NCBI GenBank assembly: GCA_016214845.1
Contig: JACRMS010000031.1
Span: forward strand, 1 to 43,390
Length of the DNA: 43,390 nucleotides
Direction of reading: 5' to 3'
Source of the DNA: Nitrospirota bacterium
GTDB lineage: Bacteria; Nitrospirota; Thermodesulfovibrionia; UBA6902
The position numbers and the translations under genes are program-made. How positions within the stretch are numbered: the first letter of the stretch is position 1; each line of letters starts with the position of its first letter. Of this stretch, positions 1-7,197 are shown piece by piece. The notes under the pieces were generated by a model that saw only the letters and a list, made by a program, of their open reading frames with translations, was not told where the DNA came from and did not search any database.

Positions 1-174
1 GGTGCATCTGGAGAAAAGAGTGTTGTCTATACCGAGATGATCCCTCTTCTTATCGAGGCTGTCAAGGAACAGCAGAAGACCATTGAAAAGCAGAATAAAG
101 AGATAGAGGAACTGAAAGCAGGCGTTAAGAAAGCCCTGTCACCCAATCTGACGGCAGAACAACGCTGGCAGTAG
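1..174 (+). CDS. C-terminal tail of a tail-fibre / S74 chaperone-like protein (partial)
   Basis: The reading frame is open from the window edge to a TAG at 172-174, so only the last 57 residues are seen. They contain the string VVYTEMIPLLIEAVKEQQK followed by a Lys/Glu/Gln-rich heptad helix. This resembles the helical end of intramolecular-chaperone (peptidase S74, endosialidase-type) domains, which trimerise tail-fibre and adhesin-like proteins and then cleave themselves off. The catalytic Ser/Lys lie outside the window, so activity cannot be judged. A strong hairpin terminator follows. The family call rests on this short motif alone. Confidence 0.55.
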   Translation, partial: GASGEKSVVYTEMIPLLIEAVKEQQKTIEKQNKEIEELKAGVKKALSPNLTAEQRWQ

Positions 175-214
175 GAAAGTTGCAAGGGAGTAAATAACTG
201 TTGTGAATGAGCAA

Positions 215-261
215 ATGGAAGGCCTTTCTTGATTATATAGAAGGGCCTTCCATATTTTTTT
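215..261 (+). terminator. Rho-independent terminator after the S74-like gene
   Basis: A 15-bp stem (215-229 pairing with 239-253, one G-T position) with a 9-nt loop is followed by a run of T (255-261). It lies 41 bp after the upstream stop codon and separates that gene from pheT. The stem is nearly symmetrical, but there is no gene on the other strand to use it. Confidence 0.85.
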
Positions 262-435
262 GCAGCATCAAATTTCCCATAGCCTTCTTGCAAAATCTGT
301 CATATTCGGATAGTATTTTATACATTCGCAATTAAAAATAATTGATATGAAAATTAGTTTACAAAATCTCCTCTTACCCCTGAAGGGTAAATAAATATCC
401 CAGGGAGAAAGAGAGATTTTTGCAGGAGATATTAA

Positions 436-2490
436 TTGAAGGCATCATATAAATGGCTTAAGGAATTTGTTGATTTTAAATTATCACCTGATGAACTGGC
501 CCATGCCCTTACAATGTCCGGGTTTGAAGTTGAGGGCATGGAGGAGATCGAGGGCGATGCCATTCTTGATATCAACGTCACTCCTAACAGGCCTGACTGT
601 CTCAGTATCACCGGCATTGCGCGCGAGATATCCGCGATCTTAGAAATTCCTTTAAATATAAAATCTGTTGAGATCCGGGAGCAGGAGGGCAGGGGGCCTG
701 AAGTTGAGATCAAAGATCCTCACCTTTGTCAGAGATACGCATCAAGATTAATTCACGGTGTGAAGATCGCACCTTCACCTGAATGGCTTACAAAGCGTCT
801 TGAGTCTCATGGGGTTAAAGTAATCTGTAATGTTGTGGACATTACAAACTATGTTCTTATGGAAATGGGGCAGCCCCTTCACGCGTTTGATCTTGATAAA
901 TTAGCAGGTGGGAAAATAGTCGTCAAGACAGCGGGCACTGAGAAAAGTTTCCGGACTCTCGATAGCGAAGATAGGAATTTAAAGGAAGATATGCTTTTGA
1001 TATGGGACGCTGAAAAGCCGGTTGCTTTAGCCGGGATCATGGGCGGATTGAATACCGAGGTGTCTTCCGAAACAGTTAATGTACTTCTTGAAAGCGCCCA
1101 TTTTGATCCTGCGTCAATAAGACCTACTGCCAAGGGTGCTAATCTCACAACCGAATCCTCTTACAGGTTTGCCAGGGGAGTGGATATAAACAATATTACA
1201 AAAGCCCTTGACAGGGCTGTAAAGATGATCGCTGAAATTGCGGGAGGACGAGTTTCACAATTGACTGATGTTTATCCTGAACCATATGTTCCCAGGCAGG
1301 TTCCGGTAAACTTTAAAAAGATAAATTCCCTGCTTGGAATTCAAATTGATGAAACGATTATCCAAAACATCTTAAACAATATCGGTCTTGGCATTAAAAG
1401 AGAAGGGGATGTTCTTCTCGTTACTCCTCCAAGTTTCAGGCAGGACATTCAGAGAGATGTTGATATCGTAGAAGAGATAGCGCGATTGTACGGATACGAC
1501 AAAATTCCTGTAACGCTGCCGAGTATCAAAATGCGTCCCGCCCCTGTGAACAAGAGGCAGGACCTCATCAGGACCATAAAAAATTCCATGTCCAAATCAG
1601 GATTGTCTGAGGTGATCAATTACAGCTTTCTTAATCCGGACACTCTCGATAAACTGAATATTCCATTTGGGGATAAAAGAAGAAATTTGATATTAGTAAA
1701 AAACCCGCTAAAAAAAGAAGAGGCGGCGATGAGGACCACACTTTTGCCTTCGCTGCTGAATAACGTGAGACTGAACCTGAACCGGGGTGAAAAAGCTCTA
1801 CGCTTTTTTGAAGTGTCAAAGGTCTTCCTTCCCTCAGACAATAAGCTGCCGGATGAAGTCATTCAGTTAGCTGCTATATACAACAAAGACATGTCCGCAT
1901 CTTTATACGGAAACAAACATGACGGGTTTTATGATTTAAAAGGCGCTCTTGAAAACCTACTTCGGGATATAAATATAACAGGCTACCGTTTTGAACAGGG
2001 CTTAACACCAGTTGAGCCATATCTGCATCCTGGAAAATCTTGTTCCATATCGATAGGCAGTGAAACCATGGGCTCTCTTGGCACAATCCATCCACGTGTC
2101 CTTGAGTCATTCGACATTAAAGGCAATTTAATCATGTTTGAAATTTATAACGTTGAGAAGTTACTGGAATATATTTCATACAAAACAACGTTTATATCAT
2201 TGCCCAAATTTCCATATGTTGAGAGAGATGTTGCCATAATCGTCTCAAAGGACATAACCGCTGAGCAGGCACAAGAAGAAATATTGAATGTGGATTCGGA
2301 CCTCATTGAGTCTGTTACTCTATTCGATATATACACGGGCAAGCCGATTCCCGATGATAAAAAGAGCCTCGCTTTTTCCATCCGCTACAGGATGGCTGAC
2401 AAAACCCTCACAGACGAGGAAGTTGATTCACTGCATTCAGTTATTGTAGAGAGACTTAAAAACATCCTTAACGCAGAGATGCGCAGCTAA
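436..2490 (+). CDS. pheT: Phenylalanyl-tRNA synthetase beta subunit, short form without B2 domain
   Basis: Beta subunit of the (alpha-beta)2 enzyme that charges tRNA-Phe in the cytoplasm. It begins at a TTG with AGGAG at 424-428, seven bases upstream. The N-terminal B1 start (MKASYKWLKEFVDF), the conserved VTPNRPDCLS segment, the B3/B4 region (VVDITNYVLMEMGQPLHAFD), the B5 and catalytic-like core and the C-terminal anticodon-binding B8 domain (from about 595, FPYVERDVAIIV) are all present. Length is 684 residues against about 790-800 for the usual bacterial protein. The difference is almost entirely the roughly 110-residue OB-fold/EMAP-like B2 domain, which normally sits between MEEIEG and DAILDINVTPN; here these strings adjoin. 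pheS, its usual upstream neighbour, is not here. The frame is intact, so this looks like a real short form rather than decay. Confidence 0.93.
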   Translation: MKASYKWLKEFVDFKLSPDELAHALTMSGFEVEGMEEIEGDAILDINVTPNRPDCLSITGIAREISAILEIPLNIKSVEIREQEGRGPEVEIKDPHLCQRYASRLIHGVKIAPSPEWLTKRLESHGVKVICNVVDITNYVLMEMGQPLHAFDLDKLAGGKIVVKTAGTEKSFRTLDSEDRNLKEDMLLIWDAEKPVALAGIMGGLNTEVSSETVNVLLESAHFDPASIRPTAKGANLTTESSYRFARGVDINNITKALDRAVKMIAEIAGGRVSQLTDVYPEPYVPRQVPVNFKKINSLLGIQIDETIIQNILNNIGLGIKREGDVLLVTPPSFRQDIQRDVDIVEEIARLYGYDKIPVTLPSIKMRPAPVNKRQDLIRTIKNSMSKSGLSEVINYSFLNPDTLDKLNIPFGDKRRNLILVKNPLKKEEAAMRTTLLPSLLNNVRLNLNRGEKALRFFEVSKVFLPSDNKLPDEVIQLAAIYNKDMSASLYGNKHDGFYDLKGALENLLRDINITGYRFEQGLTPVEPYLHPGKSCSISIGSETMGSLGTIHPRVLESFDIKGNLIMFEIYNVEKLLEYISYKTTFISLPKFPYVERDVAIIVSKDITAEQAQEEILNVDSDLIESVTLFDIYTGKPIPDDKKSLAFSIRYRMADKTLTDEEVDSLHSVIVERLKNILNAEMRS

Positions 2491-2538
2491 AATTACTTCT
2501 TCCTTGCATCTTCCATTCAGAATCTTGTATCGTTTTGT

Positions 2539-3753
2539 ATGGATATCACAAAAAAAATCCTGTCTGACCCTGTTAATAAATGGATATTCAGTAATTTTAA
2601 AAAAGATATCTATCTTGTTGGTGGATACATACGCGATCTATTACTCGGTTACAAGTCTAAAGATAAGGATTTTGTTTTAAAAGGCAACGTAGAAAATATC
2701 GCAAAGAAAACTGCAAAGAACTTTACTGGCACCTTTATTGTTCTGAAAAGGAATCAGACCTATCGAGTAGCTTTAAAAAATAGTAGTTTCATAGACTTCT
2801 CGTATTTTTCCAATAGTATTCTTGAGGACTTATCCAAGCGTGATTTTACGATAAATGCAATAGCATGGTCGCCTGAATCAGGAATTATTGCGCCATTTGG
2901 GAGCATCAAAGATATTGAAAATAAATTAATCAGGATGATCAATCCCAAAAATCTCGAAGATGATCCGCTGAGGATTCTCAGAGCTTACAGGCTTGCAGCG
3001 CAATTGAGTTTTACAATAGATAAAAACACAAGGAAGTTTCTCAAAGAATATTCTCCACTAATTACTAAGGCCGCTCCCGAAAGGATTACTGAGGAAATAA
3101 TAAAACTTTTAAACAGTGGCATTTCTCATTATGCGCTTAGATTGTGTATTAAAGATAAAGTTCTAATTAATATCTTTAAGTTAAGCCAACACATCTTAAC
3201 AACTAATATAAATTTCATAGATAACTTTAACGTTCATCTGGACAGGATGCATAAGGAAAAAAAACTATATCGCTTTCTCGATACTGAAATTAGCCAGGGC
3301 TTAAAATCAGCCGGACTTATTCGGATTGCCTTGCTTCTGCTCAAAGAAAATAGTGGAGATCTACAAGAAATTACTCAGAGACTAAGATTGAGCAACTTAA
3401 TAAAAAAGAAACTGAAGGGCATTTATGAAAGTAATCAATACTGTGGGGGAAGCCCTACAGATAAAAAGTTATTCAATATATTTGACATAGCAAATGACAG
3501 CGTTTACGAGATAGCTATCATATTAGCTATCCGCAATAAGAAAAAAATGTTACCTCTACTTGAAAGGGCACGTTATTTTATGAAAATAAAAACTCAACCT
3601 CTTATAAGAGGAAATGAAATACTAGGACTTATGAATATCGAATCCGGGCCAATCGTAGGAGAAATTCAGCAGAAGATACGAGAAAGACAGTTCCTTAACT
3701 TTATAAGAACAAAGGCAGATGCAAAGAAATGGATAGCATCTAACTTTACATAA
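2539..3753 (+). CDS. Class II tRNA nucleotidyltransferase (CCA-adding type)
   Basis: A 404-residue member of the class II tRNA nucleotidyltransferase / poly(A) polymerase head-domain family, which builds or repairs the 3' CCA of tRNA. Visible motifs are LVGGYIRDLLLG (27-37), the metal-binding DKD (42-44), RDFTINA (101-107) and the template-forming DDPLRILRAYRLAA (141-154). There is no HD domain. Sequence alone does not separate CCA-, CC- or A-adding enzymes. The ATG at 2539 has no good ribosome binding site and lies 48 bp after pheT, so it may be read from the pheT transcript. The last three codons and stop lie inside the left dif-like att site (3743-3770), so prophage integration preserved this gene's end. 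The gene is AT-rich compared with the nuo region. Confidence 0.9.
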   Translation: MDITKKILSDPVNKWIFSNFKKDIYLVGGYIRDLLLGYKSKDKDFVLKGNVENIAKKTAKNFTGTFIVLKRNQTYRVALKNSSFIDFSYFSNSILEDLSKRDFTINAIAWSPESGIIAPFGSIKDIENKLIRMINPKNLEDDPLRILRAYRLAAQLSFTIDKNTRKFLKEYSPLITKAAPERITEEIIKLLNSGISHYALRLCIKDKVLINIFKLSQHILTTNINFIDNFNVHLDRMHKEKKLYRFLDTEISQGLKSAGLIRIALLLLKENSGDLQEITQRLRLSNLIKKKLKGIYESNQYCGGSPTDKKLFNIFDIANDSVYEIAIILAIRNKKKMLPLLERARYFMKIKTQPLIRGNEILGLMNIESGPIVGEIQQKIRERQFLNFIRTKADAKKWIASNFT

Positions 3754-3770
3754 TATATCTTGTCAAGCAA
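3743..3770. other. Left attachment site (attL), dif-like XerC/XerD site
   Basis: The 28-bp site consists of an 11-bp arm (3743-3753, ending in TTTACATAA), a 6-bp centre TATATC (3754-3759) and a second arm (3760-3770). The core TTTACATAATATATCTT is identical in the right copy at 10749-10776. On the other strand it reads TTATGTAAA, the XerD half-site of bacterial dif sites. The second arm, which lies inside the prophage, matches dif poorly, as expected of a phage attP arm. The TAA at 3751-3753 is the stop codon of the nucleotidyltransferase gene. Confidence 0.85.
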
Positions 3771-4053
3771 AATCTTCACCTCCACAACAAATATTTTCCC
3801 CGAGATAAAATATTTCAGCGCCAAAATATCTTAAACGCGAAGGTGTCTGTGTCTGATACCGCGCCTTTCAGGAGCTAAAAAATCCCGCCAGACTTGATTG
3901 CATCTTTAATTGACCCCTGAAGCAAACATAAATCTATATCTTCTTTTTCCGTCTGTCATGATTTTTTTACCTGGACGACACAGACAGAAAATTTGTCACA
4001 GTTCAATTTTTACTTACCTTAGTGAAAGTAAAAATTTGAAAGGAGATTTAAAG
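3771..4053. other. Noncoding left end of the prophage with inverted repeats
   Basis: No convincing gene lies in these 283 bases. They hold a 10-bp perfect inverted repeat (TGTCTGTGTC at 3844-3853 and its complement at 3977-3986). A hairpin of 14 pairs with one bulged base (4002-4015 pairing with 4026-4040) sits directly before the ribosome binding site of the first small gene. This may be a leader that controls the zinc-ribbon genes, or part of a phage intergenic signal region; neither is proven. Confidence 0.45.
4002..4040 (+). promoter_or_regulatory. Leader hairpin upstream of the zinc-ribbon gene cassette
   Basis: TTCAATTTTTACTT at 4002-4015 pairs with 4026-4040, with one extra T and a 10-base loop. 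The AGGAG ribosome binding site begins two bases after the stem and the ATG is at 4054. The AT-rich stem is not followed by a T-run, so it is not a standard terminator. A translational operator or mRNA-stabilising 5' hairpin is possible. Confidence 0.4.
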
Positions 4054-4152
4054 ATGAAAAAATGTGTGATTTGCGGAAAGCCTCACAACAACGAAGGCCA
4101 GCTTTGCACCGACTGTCTACTTGGACCAGTCAGAAAGGAGTTCTACAGATGA
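4054..4152 (+). CDS. 32-residue zinc-ribbon microprotein (prophage)
   Basis: A tiny protein with two CxxC pairs (CVIC and CTDC) 15 residues apart, the spacing of a treble-clef or zinc-ribbon knuckle, and a basic tail (GPVRKEFYR). The ATG at 4054 has AGGAG eight bases upstream (4041-4045). Its TGA overlaps the ATG of the next gene by four bases, so the two are translationally coupled. Function unknown; a nucleic-acid or protein-binding accessory of the phage is inference only. Confidence 0.65.
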   Translation: MKKCVICGKPHNNEGQLCTDCLLGPVRKEFYR

Positions 4153-4337
4153 TAATCTTTAAAGTCAAACGTTACCAAAAATCTTTAATACAGTGCGACG
4201 CTTGCAAAGAGATATTAAAAGTAAGAAGTAAATATGTATACGTTTCTTTCAAACCATACCGCTACGAAGTTCACAAAAGAGTATGCCTAAAATGCCTACC
4301 AACTTACCTTAAAACTAAAGAGGAGGTGGACAGATGA
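4149..4337 (+). CDS. 62-residue zinc-ribbon protein (prophage)
   Basis: The second member of a coupled trio; its ATG overlaps the preceding stop by four bases and its own TGA overlaps the next ATG. It has CDAC near residue 16 and CLKC near residue 46, separated by a basic, aromatic-rich beta-like stretch (KVRSKYVYVSFKPYRYEVHK). It is clearly related in layout to the next gene (CDIC...CVKC), suggesting duplication. The pattern suggests a single bound zinc. No family is recognised. Confidence 0.7.
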   Translation: MIIFKVKRYQKSLIQCDACKEILKVRSKYVYVSFKPYRYEVHKRVCLKCLPTYLKTKEEVDR

Positions 4338-4504
4338 GAACCTTCACGATCAGAACAATTATACCTGAACGTAACTGTGACATTTGCGATCGCATATTAA
4401 AGCTCATGGACAGATACACGATTATACAAGTTCAACCATTTGTATATAAGCGTGTATGCGTAAAATGCCTTGAAGATTTCTTGAAGGTATACGGTAAACC
4501 TTAA
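4334..4504 (+). CDS. 56-residue zinc-ribbon protein, paralogue of the preceding gene (prophage)
   Basis: ATG at 4334 overlaps the preceding stop by four bases, with AGGAGG at 4321-4326. Residues carry CDIC (15-18) and CVKC (42-45). The spacing and the central pattern (YTIIQVQPFVYKRVCVKC) parallel the preceding 62-residue protein. The TAA at 4502-4504 overlaps the end of the convergent DUF2726 gene by four bases, so the two transcription units collide here. Function unknown. Confidence 0.65.
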   Translation: MRTFTIRTIIPERNCDICDRILKLMDRYTIIQVQPFVYKRVCVKCLEDFLKVYGKP

Positions 4505-5007
4505 CAGGGTTTGCCGTTCAAGTACGGTTCAATTTTTTCTCTCACAGCACCCAAATTATAACCAGACTTTACCTGAAAGCGAACAAGAGGGATTCCAACT
4601 GTCTTAAACACCCGGTCTTTTATTTCATCGCTTCTTTTTCTGTCTTCTCTATCATGGCTTGAATCATCAAGCTCGATAGCAAGAATAGGGGACACAGAAC
4701 TTTTATCACAGACCAAAAAATCTAAATGCTTTGCACTGATTCTATTAAAATAAAAATAATCCCAACTTACAGTTTTGACAATATCCTTTATTCCTACCTT
4801 GCAAAAAACTTCAACATTCTTATCTTTCAAAACAATATTCAACACACCATAAAAAGACCTCTCTGAATTCGTCAAAATAGAATCTCTTTTTACATAGGGG
4901 AATTTTGATTTATCATCAAGACGCTTCTTAAAATTAGCAGCATAATAAAGCAGAGCAACAATGAAGAACACCAACACGACAGAAATCCACAAAACCAAAT
5001 TCAGCAC
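4501..5007 (-). CDS. Membrane-anchored DUF2726 (restriction-endonuclease-fold) protein
   Basis: 168 residues from a GTG start with GGAGGGG just upstream. An N-terminal membrane segment (about 3-25) precedes a DUF2726 domain. Visible are TNSERSFYGVL (47-57), the central KHLDFLVCDKSS, the acidic ILAIELDDSSHDREDRKRSD and GIPLVRFQVKSGYN. This family is thought to have a PD-(D/E)xK nuclease-like fold, and the LDF plus ELDD residues fit such an active site. It is the last gene of the leftward phage block, 56 bp after rep. It could process DNA or act in superinfection exclusion or host takeover; none of this is shown. Confidence 0.75.
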   Translation of the reverse strand: MLNLVLWISVVLVFFIVALLYYAANFKKRLDDKSKFPYVKRDSILTNSERSFYGVLNIVLKDKNVEVFCKVGIKDIVKTVSWDYFYFNRISAKHLDFLVCDKSSVSPILAIELDDSSHDREDRKRSDEIKDRVFKTVGIPLVRFQVKSGYNLGAVREKIEPYLNGKPC

Positions 5008-5063
5008 AACCCCTCCAAATATTTTAGACCTAAATTGTATATCGGAAGGAAAACAAAAATACT

Positions 5064-5801
5064 TTAGAAAGCATCACCAGAATACCTTGTAACAACTTCC
5101 CAACGCTTAGGCTTTCGATAAATATAAATCCGACCTCGTTTATATTTGTCGTCTTCATACAAAAAAGCATTTCCACGATACCAGTAAAAGTCATCTAATT
5201 CAGCCCCCATATTCGCAAAAGAGATGATAGCATCACACAAAAGGTTAAACCCCTGCCTAAGATATGCCTTTATCTGTGATGAGCCTATACGACGCACTTT
5301 ATCGTAACCATCACCAAGAGACTTTGTTATATATTTCATCAAATAAGACATTGACGGTTTACGAACTGGTCGGATATCAACGTTTCCATACTTCCAGTAT
5401 CTTTGTATACGAAGAACATCTTCTTTCCCAAACTCAATATCAATAGGAAACCCAATGATCACATGCCAATGAAGAACCGCCTCACCTGTACTTTCAAGAC
5501 GCTTTTCTTGTATTTCAGCAGTCCAGATATAAACTATCTTTCCATAGTAACAACGCATATTACTAAAAAAAAGATTAAGAAATTTAGGTTGATAATTTTC
5601 TTTTGCTTGAGTAAGAGTAATATGCTTTAAAAAATACGGCTCAATTCTGACTTTATTTAAAAAACCTTGAGCAAGTCTTTTTTGATTGCCGGCAGTAATG
5701 TCAAGAATGACTTCTTCACCTGTTTCTTTGTGACGCAGATGAACATAATCACCCTTTGTACTACTCTCATAAGTATCATATTTATATCCATTTATATCCA
5801 A
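5064..5801 (-). CDS. Rolling-circle replication initiator (HUH endonuclease), inovirus Rep
   Basis: 245 residues starting at a TTG with GAGGG five bases upstream. It carries the three rolling-circle motifs: a motif I-like KHITLT (59-64), the HUH metal motif HWH in AVLHWHVIIGFP (111-113), and the catalytic tyrosine region YLMKYITK (153-160; Tyr153 or Tyr157). Such proteins nick the plus-strand origin of filamentous phages and small plasmids, stay joined through the tyrosine, and reseal after each round. A 46-nt hairpin lies just upstream (5865-5910), a plausible origin or packaging region. The proteins of this prophage are its only phage context; no integrase gene is present, in line with Xer-mediated integration. 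Confidence 0.85.
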   Translation of the reverse strand: MDINGYKYDTYESSTKGDYVHLRHKETGEEVILDITAGNQKRLAQGFLNKVRIEPYFLKHITLTQAKENYQPKFLNLFFSNMRCYYGKIVYIWTAEIQEKRLESTGEAVLHWHVIIGFPIDIEFGKEDVLRIQRYWKYGNVDIRPVRKPSMSYLMKYITKSLGDGYDKVRRIGSSQIKAYLRQGFNLLCDAIISFANMGAELDDFYWYRGNAFLYEDDKYKRGRIYIYRKPKRWEVVTRYSGDAF

Positions 5802-5840
5802 TCTTGCCCTCTACTTTCTTTAACTAACTTTGACTTGATA

Positions 5841-5851
5841 TACATAATATA
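5841..5851. other. Third dif-like half-site before rep
   Basis: TACATAATATA here repeats 11 bases of the core found in both att sites. It lies 40 bp before the rep start. It may be coincidence in AT-rich DNA, a -10-like element for rep, or a spare Xer arm. There is no matching second arm. Confidence 0.25.
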
Positions 5852-5864
5852 CTAAATCCCCAGG

Positions 5865-5910
5865 GGAGCACGGTTTCCGAATCCTATCGGATTTTCGGAA
5901 CCCGTGCTCC
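5865..5910. other. Long GC-rich hairpin, candidate phage origin or packaging signal
   Basis: GGAGCACGG at 5865-5873 pairs with 5902-5910. TTCCGAA (5875-5881) pairs with 5894-5900, and a short inner TCC/GGA stem closes a small loop. It stands out in very AT-rich DNA between rep and the morphogenesis genes. That is where inoviruses keep replication-origin and packaging hairpins. On the + strand it is followed by TTTCCTGTTTTT and could also end transcription in that direction, but no + strand gene leads into it. Confidence 0.6.
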
Positions 5911-6045
5911 TTTCCTGTTTTTATCCTTTCTATGCCTTTTAGCATTCTTTTTAGTAACCTTACTTTTAGACACCACAGACTGAAAAGAAAATAAGCTTAA
6001 TTGTTCCATATTCATGAACCTAACAACGCCTTTTAATTTTCCCAT
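5884..6045 (-). CDS. Possible 53-residue very basic protein (prophage)
   Basis: An open frame with ATG at 6045 and TAG at 5886-5884. The product has a short hydrophobic-aromatic middle (MEQLSLFSFQSVV) and a strongly basic tail (KVTKKNAKRHRKDKNRK). The frame runs into the long hairpin, so the tail end is partly encoded by a structured DNA signal. The ribosome binding site is poor (AGGA only two bases from the ATG), with a later in-frame ATG possible. A DNA-binding role would fit the charge but is not shown. It may be non-coding. Confidence 0.35.
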   Translation of the reverse strand: MGKLKGVVRFMNMEQLSLFSFQSVVSKSKVTKKNAKRHRKDKNRKGARVPKIR

Positions 6046-6088
6046 GTCCTACCATTGCCCCTTTCCTTAAAATCGATTACACGCAATC

Positions 6089-6175
6089 CTACGCATCCAC
6101 TTTTTCGCTGAATCGACCTAAAAACGTCATGATCATCACAAGCAACAGAATAATCAAAAATAAAATCAAACACAT
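6089..6175 (-). CDS. 28-residue single-span membrane protein, candidate minor coat protein
   Basis: ATG at 6175 overlaps the end of the preceding zinc-ribbon gene by ten bases. The product is almost one transmembrane helix (LILFLIILLLVMIMTFLG) followed by a short polar end (RFSEKVDA). Minor coat proteins pVII and pIX of filamentous phages are similar in size and layout. No clear ribosome binding site is visible, so expression would depend on coupling to the gene before it. Confidence 0.4.
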   Translation of the reverse strand: MCLILFLIILLLVMIMTFLGRFSEKVDA

Positions 6176-6342
6176 TTAAACCACCTTTTCCTATTCAACA
6201 TTAACTGAGTATCAACCTTCTTAATCCAATCAGCGTTATCTTTAAAAGGCCCCTTACAAAAATATCGTCTCTGATGTTCTGTCAACAAACATTCATAGAC
6301 ACGATGACACTTATTACATTTGCACTCATAAACATTCGGCAT
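6166..6342 (-). CDS. 58-residue Cys-rich zinc-ribbon protein (prophage)
   Basis: ATG at 6342 shares one base with the TAA of the Zot gene, and GGGGGGAT lies just upstream, so translation is coupled to Zot. Cysteines form a CKC..C cluster (7, 9, 12), then Cys18, Cys29 and Cys57; ECKCNKCHRVYECLL resembles a zinc ribbon. This is the fourth small Cys-rich protein in this phage and the only one on the morphogenesis strand. Function unknown. Confidence 0.6.
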   Translation of the reverse strand: MPNVYECKCNKCHRVYECLLTEHQRRYFCKGPFKDNADWIKKVDTQLMLNRKRWFKCV

Positions 6343-7196
6343 TAATCCCCCCTTTTACATAGACCAAAATCAAAGTCTTTATTTTGCGGCCCATACTCTT
6401 TGATAAAGTTTCCGTACTTCAAACGAAACTCATAATGCAAACACCGGGAGCACAAGCCTGATTGCTTTTGACCAGACCAGAGGACAGGCGTATTATTATT
6501 GATCTCTGAAACGAGCTGCTTTGTATCATAGAATTGTCCTATTTCAGCAGAGTAACGAACAAGACCAGCACCAATAAAAACTGTCTTACTATCTGATGAC
6601 TCAAACCCCTTATTAGCCCAGCGCTTAGTCAGTAGACCTGCATTAATAGGGAATACAGGAATACCCATCGGACGGAAGTGTTTAAGATTCTTGAATTCAA
6701 AACCAACATCCGCAAGCTCTCTCATTTGTCGATCTACAGCCCCCCTTAGTTGTGAGGTCATGAGGATATCAAAGCCGAGCTTTCGAGACATAGAGAAAAA
6801 CTGTATATTGCTTTGTGTTGTGGTTTTCCACATCCGAGCATTTAAATCCAAGTGTATTTCATCCCACACAAAGAGGCGCGAAGACTCAGGAGCAGTACCA
6901 AGCTCAAAGCAAATTTTTATTGCTTCTGACAAGTCCGGTATATAGTGATACCGAGCAGAGGCATTGACAGCAACCCACAAACGATAGTCATACATTGTAT
7001 TGAAAGGCAGAATAAAAAAGCGCAGGAAAGAAAGAGCACCACGTGTTTTAAACTTTGCAAAAAGATGATCCCAACAATCCACAAACCTGATATTAGTATA
7101 GATATGCTTATCAGTATACAGAAGGGTATCAATTATTTTGTTCACACAGTAAAGAGTTTTCCCGGAGCCAAGACGGCCGGCTACATGATAGACCAT
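6342..7196 (-). CDS. Zot/pI-like phage assembly ATPase
   Basis: 284 residues with Walker A GRLGSGKT (7-14) and Walker B-like LFVWDEIH (about 109-116), the signature of the zonular occludens toxin / gene I family. In inoviruses this inner-membrane ATPase drives extrusion of the ssDNA virion through the envelope. Here I see no convincing C-terminal membrane span after the ATPase, so it may be anchored by a partner. A short Cys-bearing segment (CSRCLHYEF) occurs near 248. The ATG is one base after the preceding stop. This gene, with the HUH Rep and the coat protein, identifies the prophage as an inovirus. Confidence 0.88.
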   Translation of the reverse strand: MVYHVAGRLGSGKTLYCVNKIIDTLLYTDKHIYTNIRFVDCWDHLFAKFKTRGALSFLRFFILPFNTMYDYRLWVAVNASARYHYIPDLSEAIKICFELGTAPESSRLFVWDEIHLDLNARMWKTTTQSNIQFFSMSRKLGFDILMTSQLRGAVDRQMRELADVGFEFKNLKHFRPMGIPVFPINAGLLTKRWANKGFESSDSKTVFIGAGLVRYSAEIGQFYDTKQLVSEINNNTPVLWSGQKQSGLCSRCLHYEFRLKYGNFIKEYGPQNKDFDFGLCKRGD

Positions 7197-7197
7197 T

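Noticed and set aside
2491-3753. Nucleotidyltransferase gene truncated by the prophage
   Set aside because: The stop codon is inside the shared att core and the protein has normal length, so integration restored the end.
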